A model generated the notes under the pieces. The model worked only from the letters and a program-made list of their open reading frames with translations. It made no database searches and was not told where the DNA came from. A program made the position numbers and the translations under genes. Positions 42,548-50,839 of a stretch of DNA of 64,000 nucleotides are shown here, in pieces. The stretch's first letter is position 1. Every line of letters begins with the position of its first letter. This DNA is from Lacimicrobium alkaliphilum (GTDB lineage Bacteria > Pseudomonadota > Gammaproteobacteria > Enterobacterales > Alteromonadaceae): contig NZ_CP013650.1 of NCBI RefSeq assembly GCF_001466725.1, forward strand, positions 3,658,001-3,722,000. Direction: 5' to 3'.

Positions 42548-44656
42548 CTAAAACTCAGGTTGGGTAATCCGGTGATTAACGCGCCTTGCATCTCCAATCT
42601 GCAACAGCGGATCCAGATGCAGCAGACTCATGGCCTTGTCGGGTGCAAGGGATAACATGATTTCAACCTGTTCGGGATTTTGCCGCCAGAGATCCACACT
42701 CAGCAGGTAAGACTGCACTGTGCCATCGGCATAGTGAAGCTGCAGCGGCGCCGGCATGGGTATGCTGCCTTTGTTGCGCAGCGTTACGCGCAGTTGCGGC
42801 TGTTCCACGGCTTTAGTCTTTGCACCGAGTCTGGCATAGGTCTGATCGTCCATCAGCGAGTGGCGATCCAGCAACCCCGGATTTCGCTGTTCATAAGTCT
42901 GTCCGAGGTCACCGTTACGGATTCGGGTCAGGCTGGGCGCTGAAGGATAGTGTTGCAGGTAAGCGAGTTTCTGATCCCGGTTCCAGTCCTGTGGCAATAT
43001 CACCTGCGCGCGCTCAAGTTCGATATCCACATAACCGCGATGCATAAACCAGCCACGCCAGAACCAGTCCAGTTGCTCGCCGCTTTGCTGATTCACGAAG
43101 CGGACAAAATCACTGAATCCGGCGTTCCTGCCACGCCATATATGAAAAAAATCCGCCACAATAGTATCGAACTGCGCTCTGCCAAGCAGTGTCTCACGCA
43201 GGATATTCAGTGCCACCGCCGGTACGTGGTAGTGAGAATCCAGCTTGCTGTTCACCTCCTCGGCAAAGGTCACAGGGGGTAAATAGTCCGTTGCGGTCAT
43301 TACCGCCCCCACCCTGGCCGGTTCGCCGTAGAAGCTCTGAAAGTTCTCACTCCAACGCTGCTCCAGCCAGAAGGCCAGATAGCTGGTGATACCCTCATCG
43401 AAAAAGCCCTCGGCCCGCTCATCTGTATTTACCGTCATCGGCATCCAGGCGTGGGCTATTTCATGCAATATGCCACCTATCACATCATATTTCTGCGTGC
43501 GGCTGTACTGTGGGGCAGGACCTGTAATGTCAGCATCCGGGCCGCGAAAGCCCACCAGTTTCAGACCCGGGTATTCCATCCCCAGCCCGGCAATATTGAC
43601 CAGATGAATACTCTTTGCTGCCGGCTGGCCGAGCCATTCAGACAATTGATCAATGGCGAACACACCCGCTTCGAGAGCGTATTTATGCCACAACCAGCGT
43701 CCGTTATCGGGGTATGCCGCAGTGATCAGTATATCCCCCTGGCTGTGCGTCACCTTGCGGGCCTGCCAGATGACATCCCTGGCCACTACAAAGGTAAAGT
43801 CACGTAATTGCTCACCCTTAAATCGCCAGGGTTGCTGATTATTAACCGGCCAGGGCTGGCCCGGCCCCAGCAGTGTGGCAGGAGTATCTGCGCTAACCTG
43901 CTGGTATTGTTTAAACACAGATTCAGGCAGATTCTGCCCGGCGCTTTGCCAGTCACCACTGCCCAGCAACAGATACTGAGGCGACGCATCAATGGTCACA
44001 GAAAAATCCGCCATCTCCAGGCTGAACTCGGCATTTTTAACAAAAGGCCGTAAATTCCATCCTTGCGGGCCGTAACGCAACGCTCTGGGGTACCACTGAG
44101 CGAAGGCCAGCAGGCGATTCTCTCCATTAATTTGCTCATAACCACTGCGTGGCACCAGGGGATGAGAGCGGGAAACCAGCTTAAGATCCCAGGCAAAATG
44201 CAGCTGTACCTGCTGCCCCGGCTTCAGGGGCGTATCCAGCGTCACCGCCACCAGCGTATCCTGCCACCCTGTTTTCAATGGCTGCCTTGCTGAGTCGGTC
44301 ACCCGTAAGCGTGTTGTACCGCCGGCTTCACTTGCCCCGGCCTGATACTTTTCTCTGGCCAGACTACCTTGAGCAAAACGCTGCTGCGGTAGCTCAAACC
44401 AGAGTGTTTTCAGGGTATCCGGTGACTGATTGCGATAATTCAGTACGGCAGTGGCTGTCAGACTGGCCTTGTCTGTATTCACCCTGGCATCAATCTTATA
44501 GCTAAGCTGTTGTTGCCAGTAAGACGTTGACGGCGTGCCCGTTGGGGAGCTAATTTCAGTCAGTGGCAACTCAAGGGGAGCAAAAGGCTCATCCGTTTCA
44601 GCCTGCGCAGATGCGGCTATCAGCAACATCGCCGATACCCTGTAAAACCGGCGCAT
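42548..44656 (-). CDS. secreted M1-family zinc metallopeptidase
   Basis: About 702 residues from ATG 44656 with a signal peptide (cleavage near SAQAE). The gluzincin site is complete: HEIAH near residue 396, 18 residues, then the zinc ligand Glu in FFDEGIT. The exopeptidase motif appears as GLGMEYPGL rather than GAMEN, as in a bacterial M1 subgroup. It lies between a lipoprotein gene (4-base gap) and a C39-like peptidase gene (1-base gap). These spacings indicate one operon for extracellular or periplasmic peptide breakdown, alongside the upstream MFS and TonB receptor genes. Confidence 0.9.
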   Translation of the reverse strand: MRRFYRVSAMLLIAASAQAETDEPFAPLELPLTEISSPTGTPSTSYWQQQLSYKIDARVNTDKASLTATAVLNYRNQSPDTLKTLWFELPQQRFAQGSLAREKYQAGASEAGGTTRLRVTDSARQPLKTGWQDTLVAVTLDTPLKPGQQVQLHFAWDLKLVSRSHPLVPRSGYEQINGENRLLAFAQWYPRALRYGPQGWNLRPFVKNAEFSLEMADFSVTIDASPQYLLLGSGDWQSAGQNLPESVFKQYQQVSADTPATLLGPGQPWPVNNQQPWRFKGEQLRDFTFVVARDVIWQARKVTHSQGDILITAAYPDNGRWLWHKYALEAGVFAIDQLSEWLGQPAAKSIHLVNIAGLGMEYPGLKLVGFRGPDADITGPAPQYSRTQKYDVIGGILHEIAHAWMPMTVNTDERAEGFFDEGITSYLAFWLEQRWSENFQSFYGEPARVGAVMTATDYLPPVTFAEEVNSKLDSHYHVPAVALNILRETLLGRAQFDTIVADFFHIWRGRNAGFSDFVRFVNQQSGEQLDWFWRGWFMHRGYVDIELERAQVILPQDWNRDQKLAYLQHYPSAPSLTRIRNGDLGQTYEQRNPGLLDRHSLMDDQTYARLGAKTKAVEQPQLRVTLRNKGSIPMPAPLQLHYADGTVQSYLLSVDLWRQNPEQVEIMLSLAPDKAMSLLHLDPLLQIGDARRVNHRITQPEF

Positions 44657-44660
44657 AAGG

Positions 44661-45542
44661 TCAGAATACCTCACAGTCATCCAACTCATACCCTTGCTGG
44701 CAGGACCATTCGGTCATGGCCGCTGCGATAGCATCAAATAGCGACGCCGCCCACTGTCGTCCCTGCTCCATAGAGCCTGCTTTTTCAACAATATCGATGG
44801 CGCGGCTGACTTCCAAAATCGACACCGTCGCACCGTATTCAGCAGCTCGTTCGATCAGCGGGTGCCAGGCCGCAGAGGAGCCCTCTTCGTCTGAGTGGCC
44901 ACCACGGACCCTGGCACCGCGATTCCCCAGCCCTGCCTGAGCATAAAAAGGGGCAATATGCTGCTGAATCAGCGCTTCCCAGTCACGGTTGCGCTCATTG
45001 GTGCCGGTCACCAGCATTTGCGCACCGGGCAGCGGGTTTTGCTGATTAGCAATATGGGCGTCAGCAGTCAGCAGGATGGTCTGCACATGCTTGTTACCCT
45101 TGTGTACCCCGGCAATAAAATGTTCAAAGCCCTGATAGCCATTAAGATCCTCGCCATACATCTGAATGCTGGGCGTCAGCACAAAAAAGCCTTTGTCGGT
45201 CAGCCGCCGTGCCATTTCCTGCTGGGTAATCTGGTTCCACAGTTTGCCGATACTGCGGCCTTTGACGGTGGCACCGGGCATCATTTTACCGGGCTGGGTA
45301 TACTGCTGGGGCAAAATCGCAATGGGGCGACGGGTGTCGATGCGGATAGCCGCCACATCGGCGTGGGTCCAGTTTTCGCCGGTATAGTTAAAGCGTACCT
45401 GATACAACCCTTCACCGGCCTCAAAAGTATAATCTTTTCCATCGTCGATGATCTGCGCGGTGACCCGCTTATCAGGCTCCGGCACCTGCTGGCAGGACGC
45501 CAGCAACACTACAAGCATCAACAGGCACGCACGTAACAGCAT
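44661..45542 (-). CDS. lipoprotein of unknown function
   Basis: A 293-residue lipoprotein (lipobox LASC, Cys near residue 17). No family is recognised with confidence. Conserved-looking segments are VRFNYTGENWTHADVAAIRI (about 49-68), ILLTADAHIANQ (about 155), GNRGARVRGGHSDEEGSSAAWHP (about 205-227) and VSILEVSRAIDIV (about 239-251). Asp, His and Glu residues in these could bind a metal, as in amidase-like or deacylase-like folds, but this is guesswork. It is encoded 4 bases from the M1 peptidase and 14 bases from the MFS gene, so it belongs to the same transcript. Confidence 0.65.
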   Translation of the reverse strand: MLLRACLLMLVVLLASCQQVPEPDKRVTAQIIDDGKDYTFEAGEGLYQVRFNYTGENWTHADVAAIRIDTRRPIAILPQQYTQPGKMMPGATVKGRSIGKLWNQITQQEMARRLTDKGFFVLTPSIQMYGEDLNGYQGFEHFIAGVHKGNKHVQTILLTADAHIANQQNPLPGAQMLVTGTNERNRDWEALIQQHIAPFYAQAGLGNRGARVRGGHSDEEGSSAAWHPLIERAAEYGATVSILEVSRAIDIVEKAGSMEQGRQWAASLFDAIAAAMTEWSCQQGYELDDCEVF

Positions 45543-45555
45543 CGATTTCCCCTTT

Positions 45556-46710
45556 TTATTTAGAGCGGGTGCGATTATTGGCCAGATGCAGCAGCATTAC
45601 ACTGAGCACAATGGCCACCGCCCCTAACCACAGAACATGGATAACGCCAAAGTGGCTGACCACAGCCGCTGCCACCGGCGGGCCTATTACCAGCCCCACT
45701 TTGAAGGCGGTCACACAAAAGACGATCAGGCGGCCACTCTTGTCGGCGTCGCTGAAAATGCCCATCATAATGGGAATAATAAAGCTCCAGAAAATCTGAT
45801 ACACCACTGTGGCCAGTGCATAGATCAGCCAGATATGGGGTTGTGCCATCAGGTACAGCGCCAGCAAACAGCCAAGCTGCAACACCGCCGTCAGCCACAG
45901 GGAAAAATTACGCCCCATCATGGCCACGAATTTCGCCGCCAGCACCGAACCACAGGCGCTGATGGCAAAGCCCCAGCCTAGAATTGCACCCACTTCTGCC
46001 ACACTTAAACCGGCGGCCACGCCGATACGCTCAAGATAGGCCCAGACTGTACCCTGAGCGAAGTAGTAGGCCACCACCCCCAGAAATACAAACAATACAG
46101 GCAGGTAAATCCGGCCAAAGGGCGGCAGACTCTGAGTTTTTTTGTTTTCATCAGCAGGGCTGCTGATACTGACCAATATCAGTGCCAGCAGCAGAAACAG
46201 ATTGAAAAACTGAAACAGGCCCTGATAGCCCCAGACACTGGTGATATGAGGCAACACCCAGAATCCCACGGTGCCAAACACCACCTGCACCGTCACCATG
46301 GCACCGAAGGCCTTATCGGGATTGGTTCTGTCGCCCAGCGCTGCCAGGGCAATGGAATAGCCGATGCCACAGCCTATCCCGGCCAGAAAGCGAACCAGCA
46401 ACAGTGCCGGAAATAAGCTGGTAAACAGGGTCAGCAGATTCATACCAATAAACAGCAACAGGCTTATCTGCATCCAGCGCTGCCAGTGGCAGCGCCTGAC
46501 CCAGAAAAATGCCGACATGCTGGAAAGCAGAATACCGGCCACATCGGCGGCAGTCAGAAAACCCACCTGTTGTTGGCTAAATGCGCCGCTGTCACTAAAG
46601 GCCCCCACCACCAATGGCATCAGGATGGTGACGGCCGCCCCCATCATGGCAACCATTAATATACCGGCGTAAGCCACCCGCGACATGGCTGGTGTTATGG
46701 AGTCTGACAT
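45556..46710 (-). CDS. MFS permease
   Basis: About 384 residues from ATG 46710 (MSDSITPAMSR...); an in-frame start 75 bases upstream adds an unlikely basic leader. Twelve hydrophobic helices are evident, with the helix 4 segment LVRFLAGIGCGIGYSIALAA typical of major facilitator proteins. The two halves are separated by a cytosolic loop near residue 190 (SSPADENKKTQS). It probably imports a small product released by the neighbouring peptidases or taken up by the TonB receptor, such as an amino acid or dipeptide. Confidence 0.85.
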   Translation of the reverse strand: MSDSITPAMSRVAYAGILMVAMMGAAVTILMPLVVGAFSDSGAFSQQQVGFLTAADVAGILLSSMSAFFWVRRCHWQRWMQISLLLFIGMNLLTLFTSLFPALLLVRFLAGIGCGIGYSIALAALGDRTNPDKAFGAMVTVQVVFGTVGFWVLPHITSVWGYQGLFQFFNLFLLLALILVSISSPADENKKTQSLPPFGRIYLPVLFVFLGVVAYYFAQGTVWAYLERIGVAAGLSVAEVGAILGWGFAISACGSVLAAKFVAMMGRNFSLWLTAVLQLGCLLALYLMAQPHIWLIYALATVVYQIFWSFIIPIMMGIFSDADKSGRLIVFCVTAFKVGLVIGPPVAAAVVSHFGVIHVLWLGAVAIVLSVMLLHLANNRTRSK

Positions 46711-46836
46711 GCTCTGTGACAACAAGCTGTTTTCCTTATCTGGATAGGGGTTACCATGCCAGTGGCCTCTGACTCTTACCCTCAAAAGTCACTGGCATGG
46801 TGCTCCAGGCGCAGGCCTGAGCCTGCGCCGGTCTGA

Positions 46837-49323
46837 TTAATAGTAAGTGTAAGAGAAGTTCACACCAACGGTACGGGGGCGCACAAAAATGGTCCGCCAG
46901 CCCTGCCCTAAGTCAGTCTGACCTGAGGTTTCTGCCCGCTTGTCGGTCAGGTTATTCACCCATAGCGACACTTTCCAGTCATCCCGGCCATAGCTGACGC
47001 TGGCATTGTAAAGGGTGTATGACTTGCGGGTATAGACATCCGCATCCGGAAAGTCCTGGCGATCACTGGGGGTTTCCCCCACATAACGACCATCAAGATT
47101 AGCGGTCATATAACCATTTTCCAGCTCTGTTTCATAACTGACACCAAAGTTATGCCGCCATTCGGGTGCACCACCAAGCTGCCCCCCTTTTTCCCAGGTG
47201 CGGCACTGCAGGTCAGCGTCCGGTGCGCTGGCCACAGGCTCAAAGATACAGGCCTCACCGGTCTCTGCCCACTCAGCATCCACCGTGGCAGTGGCATAAC
47301 GCAGGGTAATATCATCAGTCAGACGGTATCTGGAGCTGAATTCAAAACCTTGTGTCTCGGCCGATGGGCCATTGGTGGTGCCATTAAGGGGAAATACGCC
47401 ATCAAGAATCTGTGAGAAGTACGTCTGCACATTGTTCCACTCAATCCGATAGATATTGGCCTGCATATACAAATCATGGTCAAGCAAAAAGCCCTTGATG
47501 CCCAGTTCATAGTTATCCGTTGAGTCCGGCTCGTAATTCTGCGCCTCATCAGAAACCTCCAGTGTCGCCTCATCACCGTTCTGGTCGGTTATGGTTATAT
47601 TTTTAAAGCCATTGGTGCCGCCGCGACGAAAACCCTGAGAGAAAGTGGCATAGGCCAGCAAATCATCGGTCATCTGATAGGCAGCATTAAACTTAAAGAA
47701 AGACTCGCCATTTTCCTTGTTGCGCGACGTAGAACGGCTGTTGGTCAGACCGGTATAATCCACAATCAGGGGGTCATTCTGGTCATCATAATTAAAGATA
47801 CGGGCACCAAAAGTCAGATCCAGCTTGTCGGTGACCGCATAGGTCAGCTCACCGAACAAAGCCGTTTCCTGATATTGGTTGTGGAAATTCTCATGATAAC
47901 CCTCGTCCACTGAGCCCGGGCGGGTGTCGCCATACCAGGCCTGACGGTCAAAACCATAGAAATCTGCGGTAGCCTGATCGAAGCCGGGATAAAATTCAGA
48001 GAAGATCAGGCGACGTTCCGTATCCGTATGGTAAAGCCCTACAATCCAGCTTAAGGGGCCATCGCCTGTAGAGGTCAGACGGGTTTCATGGTTCAGGCCT
48101 TTGTAGGTATTGTCATAAGTAATGTAAGCCGACTCATTGGTGTCATTCAGGGCCAGGCCCGGGATCCAGCCATAGTAAACCAGGCCGTAGCCCAGGTAGT
48201 CTGCCTGACCTTCGCGGCTGTCTTTAAAGTATGAGGTGCTGCTGTGCAGGGTGGCAAAATCCAGCTCCCAGTTAAAATCGATGGAGTCCAGGGTCAGCTC
48301 GCGATCTGAAAACTCTTCGTAAGTGGCCACTATGGTATGGTCGTTAACCTGGAACGGCGTATTGTAACGGCTGTATTTGTTGTCACAGGCGTCGCCTTCC
48401 AGTCCTTCCTGCTCACAGGCGTAGTCCACTGTTACCCGGCTGGCACCACTGGTGCCGTGGGCCAGTTGATCCTGCTGCACATGGGACAGCGTCACGCTGA
48501 ACTCGTCAGTTGGCTGCCACAACAAGGCGATCTTACCGCCAGTGGTTTCTTCCCAGTCATCATCCTCGTACAGCTCTTTATTTGGATTGGGGTTGGGAAT
48601 ACGTTTTTGCTCATCGGTAAAATAGGTGGGGCTGGTAATACGATCTGTGTAACCGGCATCATCCAGATGTGCAATAGAGGCTCTGATCGCCACGGTATCG
48701 CTCAGCGGGACATTAAATACCACATCCGTATCATGACTCAGGCCACCATCCTTAACCTGATAGATGCTGGTATTAGCGTCAAAACTGAACTCCACCAGAT
48801 CCGGCTGATTGGTAATATAACGGATAGTACCACCCAGGCTGCCACCACCGTATAAGGTGCCCTGAGGGCCGAGCAGCTTTTCAACCCGGTTAACATCTTT
48901 AATCCGATAGCCGATGTTTGGCAGCGGCGTATCGTCGAGATAATAGGCCACCGTTGTGCGGGTAAACTGTTCAAGGTTATTGGCATTGACCGGAGAGACG
49001 TTCAGGCCGCGAACCGTTACCGACTCCGCCAGACGATTGCTGTTCCCCGGCGAGCTGATTTCCACAGAATCGGCGATCAGCGCTTTAATATCGGTGATGT
49101 TTTTACGCCGCAGTTCGGCTGCCCCCACCGCCGTAATGTTCATCGGGATCTCATTGGCGGTTGCCATACGGCCACTACCGGACACCTGGATGATTTCGAT
49201 ATCCTGCTCTTTGAGTTTGTTTTCCCGCTCTTCGCTTTCGTTATTTTCCTGCGCAAAAGCGGTGCCTGACAGCAATATTCCTGAGATCATCAGGGCCAGG
49301 GGTGTTTTTCTGTGTGTCTGCAT
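46837..49323 (-). CDS. TonB-dependent outer membrane receptor
   Basis: An 828-residue receptor. Signal peptide (about 1-24), TonB box region, plug domain (about 50-165; SVTVRGLNVSPV, LLGPQGTLYGGGSLGGTIRY) and 22-strand barrel (about 230-828) ending in an aromatic C-terminus (FSYTYY). The plug sequence is of the iron-complex/OMR type often used for other substrates in Alteromonadales. Divergent from a LysR regulator and upstream of MFS, lipoprotein and peptidase genes, it likely brings oligomeric peptides or an amino-acid-rich ligand across the outer membrane. Ligand unknown. Confidence 0.93.
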   Translation of the reverse strand: MQTHRKTPLALMISGILLSGTAFAQENNESEERENKLKEQDIEIIQVSGSGRMATANEIPMNITAVGAAELRRKNITDIKALIADSVEISSPGNSNRLAESVTVRGLNVSPVNANNLEQFTRTTVAYYLDDTPLPNIGYRIKDVNRVEKLLGPQGTLYGGGSLGGTIRYITNQPDLVEFSFDANTSIYQVKDGGLSHDTDVVFNVPLSDTVAIRASIAHLDDAGYTDRITSPTYFTDEQKRIPNPNPNKELYEDDDWEETTGGKIALLWQPTDEFSVTLSHVQQDQLAHGTSGASRVTVDYACEQEGLEGDACDNKYSRYNTPFQVNDHTIVATYEEFSDRELTLDSIDFNWELDFATLHSSTSYFKDSREGQADYLGYGLVYYGWIPGLALNDTNESAYITYDNTYKGLNHETRLTSTGDGPLSWIVGLYHTDTERRLIFSEFYPGFDQATADFYGFDRQAWYGDTRPGSVDEGYHENFHNQYQETALFGELTYAVTDKLDLTFGARIFNYDDQNDPLIVDYTGLTNSRSTSRNKENGESFFKFNAAYQMTDDLLAYATFSQGFRRGGTNGFKNITITDQNGDEATLEVSDEAQNYEPDSTDNYELGIKGFLLDHDLYMQANIYRIEWNNVQTYFSQILDGVFPLNGTTNGPSAETQGFEFSSRYRLTDDITLRYATATVDAEWAETGEACIFEPVASAPDADLQCRTWEKGGQLGGAPEWRHNFGVSYETELENGYMTANLDGRYVGETPSDRQDFPDADVYTRKSYTLYNASVSYGRDDWKVSLWVNNLTDKRAETSGQTDLGQGWRTIFVRPRTVGVNFSYTYY

Positions 49324-49478
49324 GGTCTTTTCCTCAACAACAATGTTGGTTTAATAATAAATTCACCTGATACTTCTTTTTTTATGGCAAATTATTCGTT
49401 AATGAGTTGTTACCATGCAGGATTATCAATTATGATGGTTAAAGAAAGTTATTTACCATAGGTTGGAACGATACATAG

Positions 49479-50387
49479 ATGGAACTCTCACTGGAACAAC
49501 TGCAGGCATTTATCGCCACCGTCGAGACTGGCAGCTTTTCTGCTGCCGCCCGCCGGCTGGGTAAAGCCCAGTCATCTATAAGTGGTCTGATCAGTAATCT
49601 GGAAATTGATGCCGGATTTTCACTCTTTGATCGCTCCTCTAAGATCCCAAAGCTCACGCCCGAGGGACTGGCGCTGATGAACGATGTGAAATCTGTTCTG
49701 AAAAGCCACCGCAACCTGCGCCACCGCATCGATAACATCATGGACAGCGTCGAAAGCGAAATCAGCCTGGCCTATGACAATATGGCCATCCCTGACGGCG
49801 TAATGCTGGGGCTGGCGTCAGAATTTGAACAACAGTTTCCGCTTACCTCTCTGATGCTGCTGGAAGCCACCCATAAACGGGCCTATCAGCTTATCGAACA
49901 GAATAAGGTTAATCTGGCGGTGGTGATCAGTCAGGATGATTATCCGGAGCAGTTTGCCTTTCGTGGCATTTGCCATGTGCACTATTGCACTGTGGCCGGT
50001 GCCAAACATCCGCTGGCTAAACTGGACAAAGTGGCGCCGCAGGACCTGGCTCAGTACCGGCATCTGCGCATTACCGACACCCAGACCGGATTCCGTCGCT
50101 TTGATTCTGATCTGACCAGTAATATCTGGTACTCCAATTCTCCTACCACCATGATGGAAATGCTGCGCCAGGGCCTGGGCTGGGCAGAAATGCCGCTGCA
50201 TGCTGTAGAGTCTCAGCTACTCAATGGCAGCATAGTGCGCCTGCCAACCAGTCATCAGGAAGTGACCTTTCCGCACTGTGTGGATTTGATCTGGCAAACA
50301 GAAGGCGCCATGGGTCAGTGCCTGCAATGGTTGCTGGAGCGTATTACCAAAAAAGCCAAGGCGCTCAATCAGCGCCCGGCATTGTAA
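49479..50387 (+). CDS. LysR-family regulator
   Basis: A 302-residue LysR protein with N-terminal HTH (about 1-60; SFSAAARRLGKAQSSISGLI) and a type 2 periplasmic-binding effector domain (about 90-295). It is divergent from the TonB receptor gene across a 155-base AT-rich promoter region, the classical LysR arrangement, so it probably controls the receptor-permease-peptidase operon. A truncated relative of its first 95 residues lies at 41516-41803. The last codons contain one copy of a 19-base direct repeat whose other copy is at 50535. Confidence 0.92.
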   Translation: MELSLEQLQAFIATVETGSFSAAARRLGKAQSSISGLISNLEIDAGFSLFDRSSKIPKLTPEGLALMNDVKSVLKSHRNLRHRIDNIMDSVESEISLAYDNMAIPDGVMLGLASEFEQQFPLTSLMLLEATHKRAYQLIEQNKVNLAVVISQDDYPEQFAFRGICHVHYCTVAGAKHPLAKLDKVAPQDLAQYRHLRITDTQTGFRRFDSDLTSNIWYSNSPTTMMEMLRQGLGWAEMPLHAVESQLLNGSIVRLPTSHQEVTFPHCVDLIWQTEGAMGQCLQWLLERITKKAKALNQRPAL

Positions 50388-50839
50388 CTCCGGCTCCTGG
50401 TAGCCCGGATAGCGCGAAGAGGAATCCGGGGACAGTATTGTTATTTTTACCGCAGAGTCGCGGAAAACGCAGAGGTTTCGCTCTTTATTTTATTCTGTCT
50501 CCACGTTCTATGCTGTGGATTGGTATGGAGTGCCCAATCAGCGCCCGACATTGCTGGGTTTTGTGAACTTTTCGTACTAATTTGAAGACTTCGAAGGTAG
50601 TGTTGCCGTGATTCGGAACCCTCCACAGCAAGGGCGCTGTGGAGGAGCGTCCAGGGGTGACCTGAAACCGATGCGCAGCTTCGCAGTTCAGAGAACGACA
50701 TGTCATGGATGACATGGCTGGGCTCTTAGCGAAGCAGGACGGCGCAGCGTAATAGGATTCACCGCGTGTTCCGAATCTCAGTAACACTACCTGATTATGA
50801 CTTTCACCAATGATCTATTGGAAAAGAATATGTCTGCAT
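50388..50839. repeat. composite repeat region: REP-like, CAGAG-type and MITE-like elements
   Basis: A 450-base non-coding gap. It has, in order: a hairpin-forming module with CCCGGAT (50404-50410) / ATCCGGG (50424-50430) related to the GAAGCGGAATCCGGG copies at 1231 and 8552; a CGCAGAG-type fragment (about 50450-50475); a 19-base direct repeat (50535-50553) of the end of the LysR gene; and a palindromic element at 50596-50791. The small translated frames here are artefacts. Confidence 0.7.
50596..50791. mobile_element. MITE-like palindromic element with 24-bp imperfect terminal repeats
   Basis: The ends, beginning GGTAGTGTTGCCGTGATTCG (50596) and closing at 50768-50791, are inverted copies matching at about 20 of 24 positions. 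Inside is a perfect hairpin CCTCCACAGC / GCTGTGGAGG with a 6-base loop, and a CATGTCATGGATGACATG palindrome. There is no ORF. The size of 196 bp, terminal repeats and internal stems fit a non-autonomous transposable element or structured RNA-forming repeat. I see no clear target duplication. Confidence 0.55.

Noticed and set aside
44895..45536. 213-codon plus-strand ORF opposite the lipoprotein gene
   Set aside because: Even though the lipoprotein is unknown, that strand has a lipobox, operon spacing and consistent codon use. The opposite frame has none.
50485..50787. Minus-strand ORFs in the gap after the LysR gene
   Set aside because: They translate the palindromic element and adjacent repeats, with abundant Ser, Arg and Cys and no start signals.
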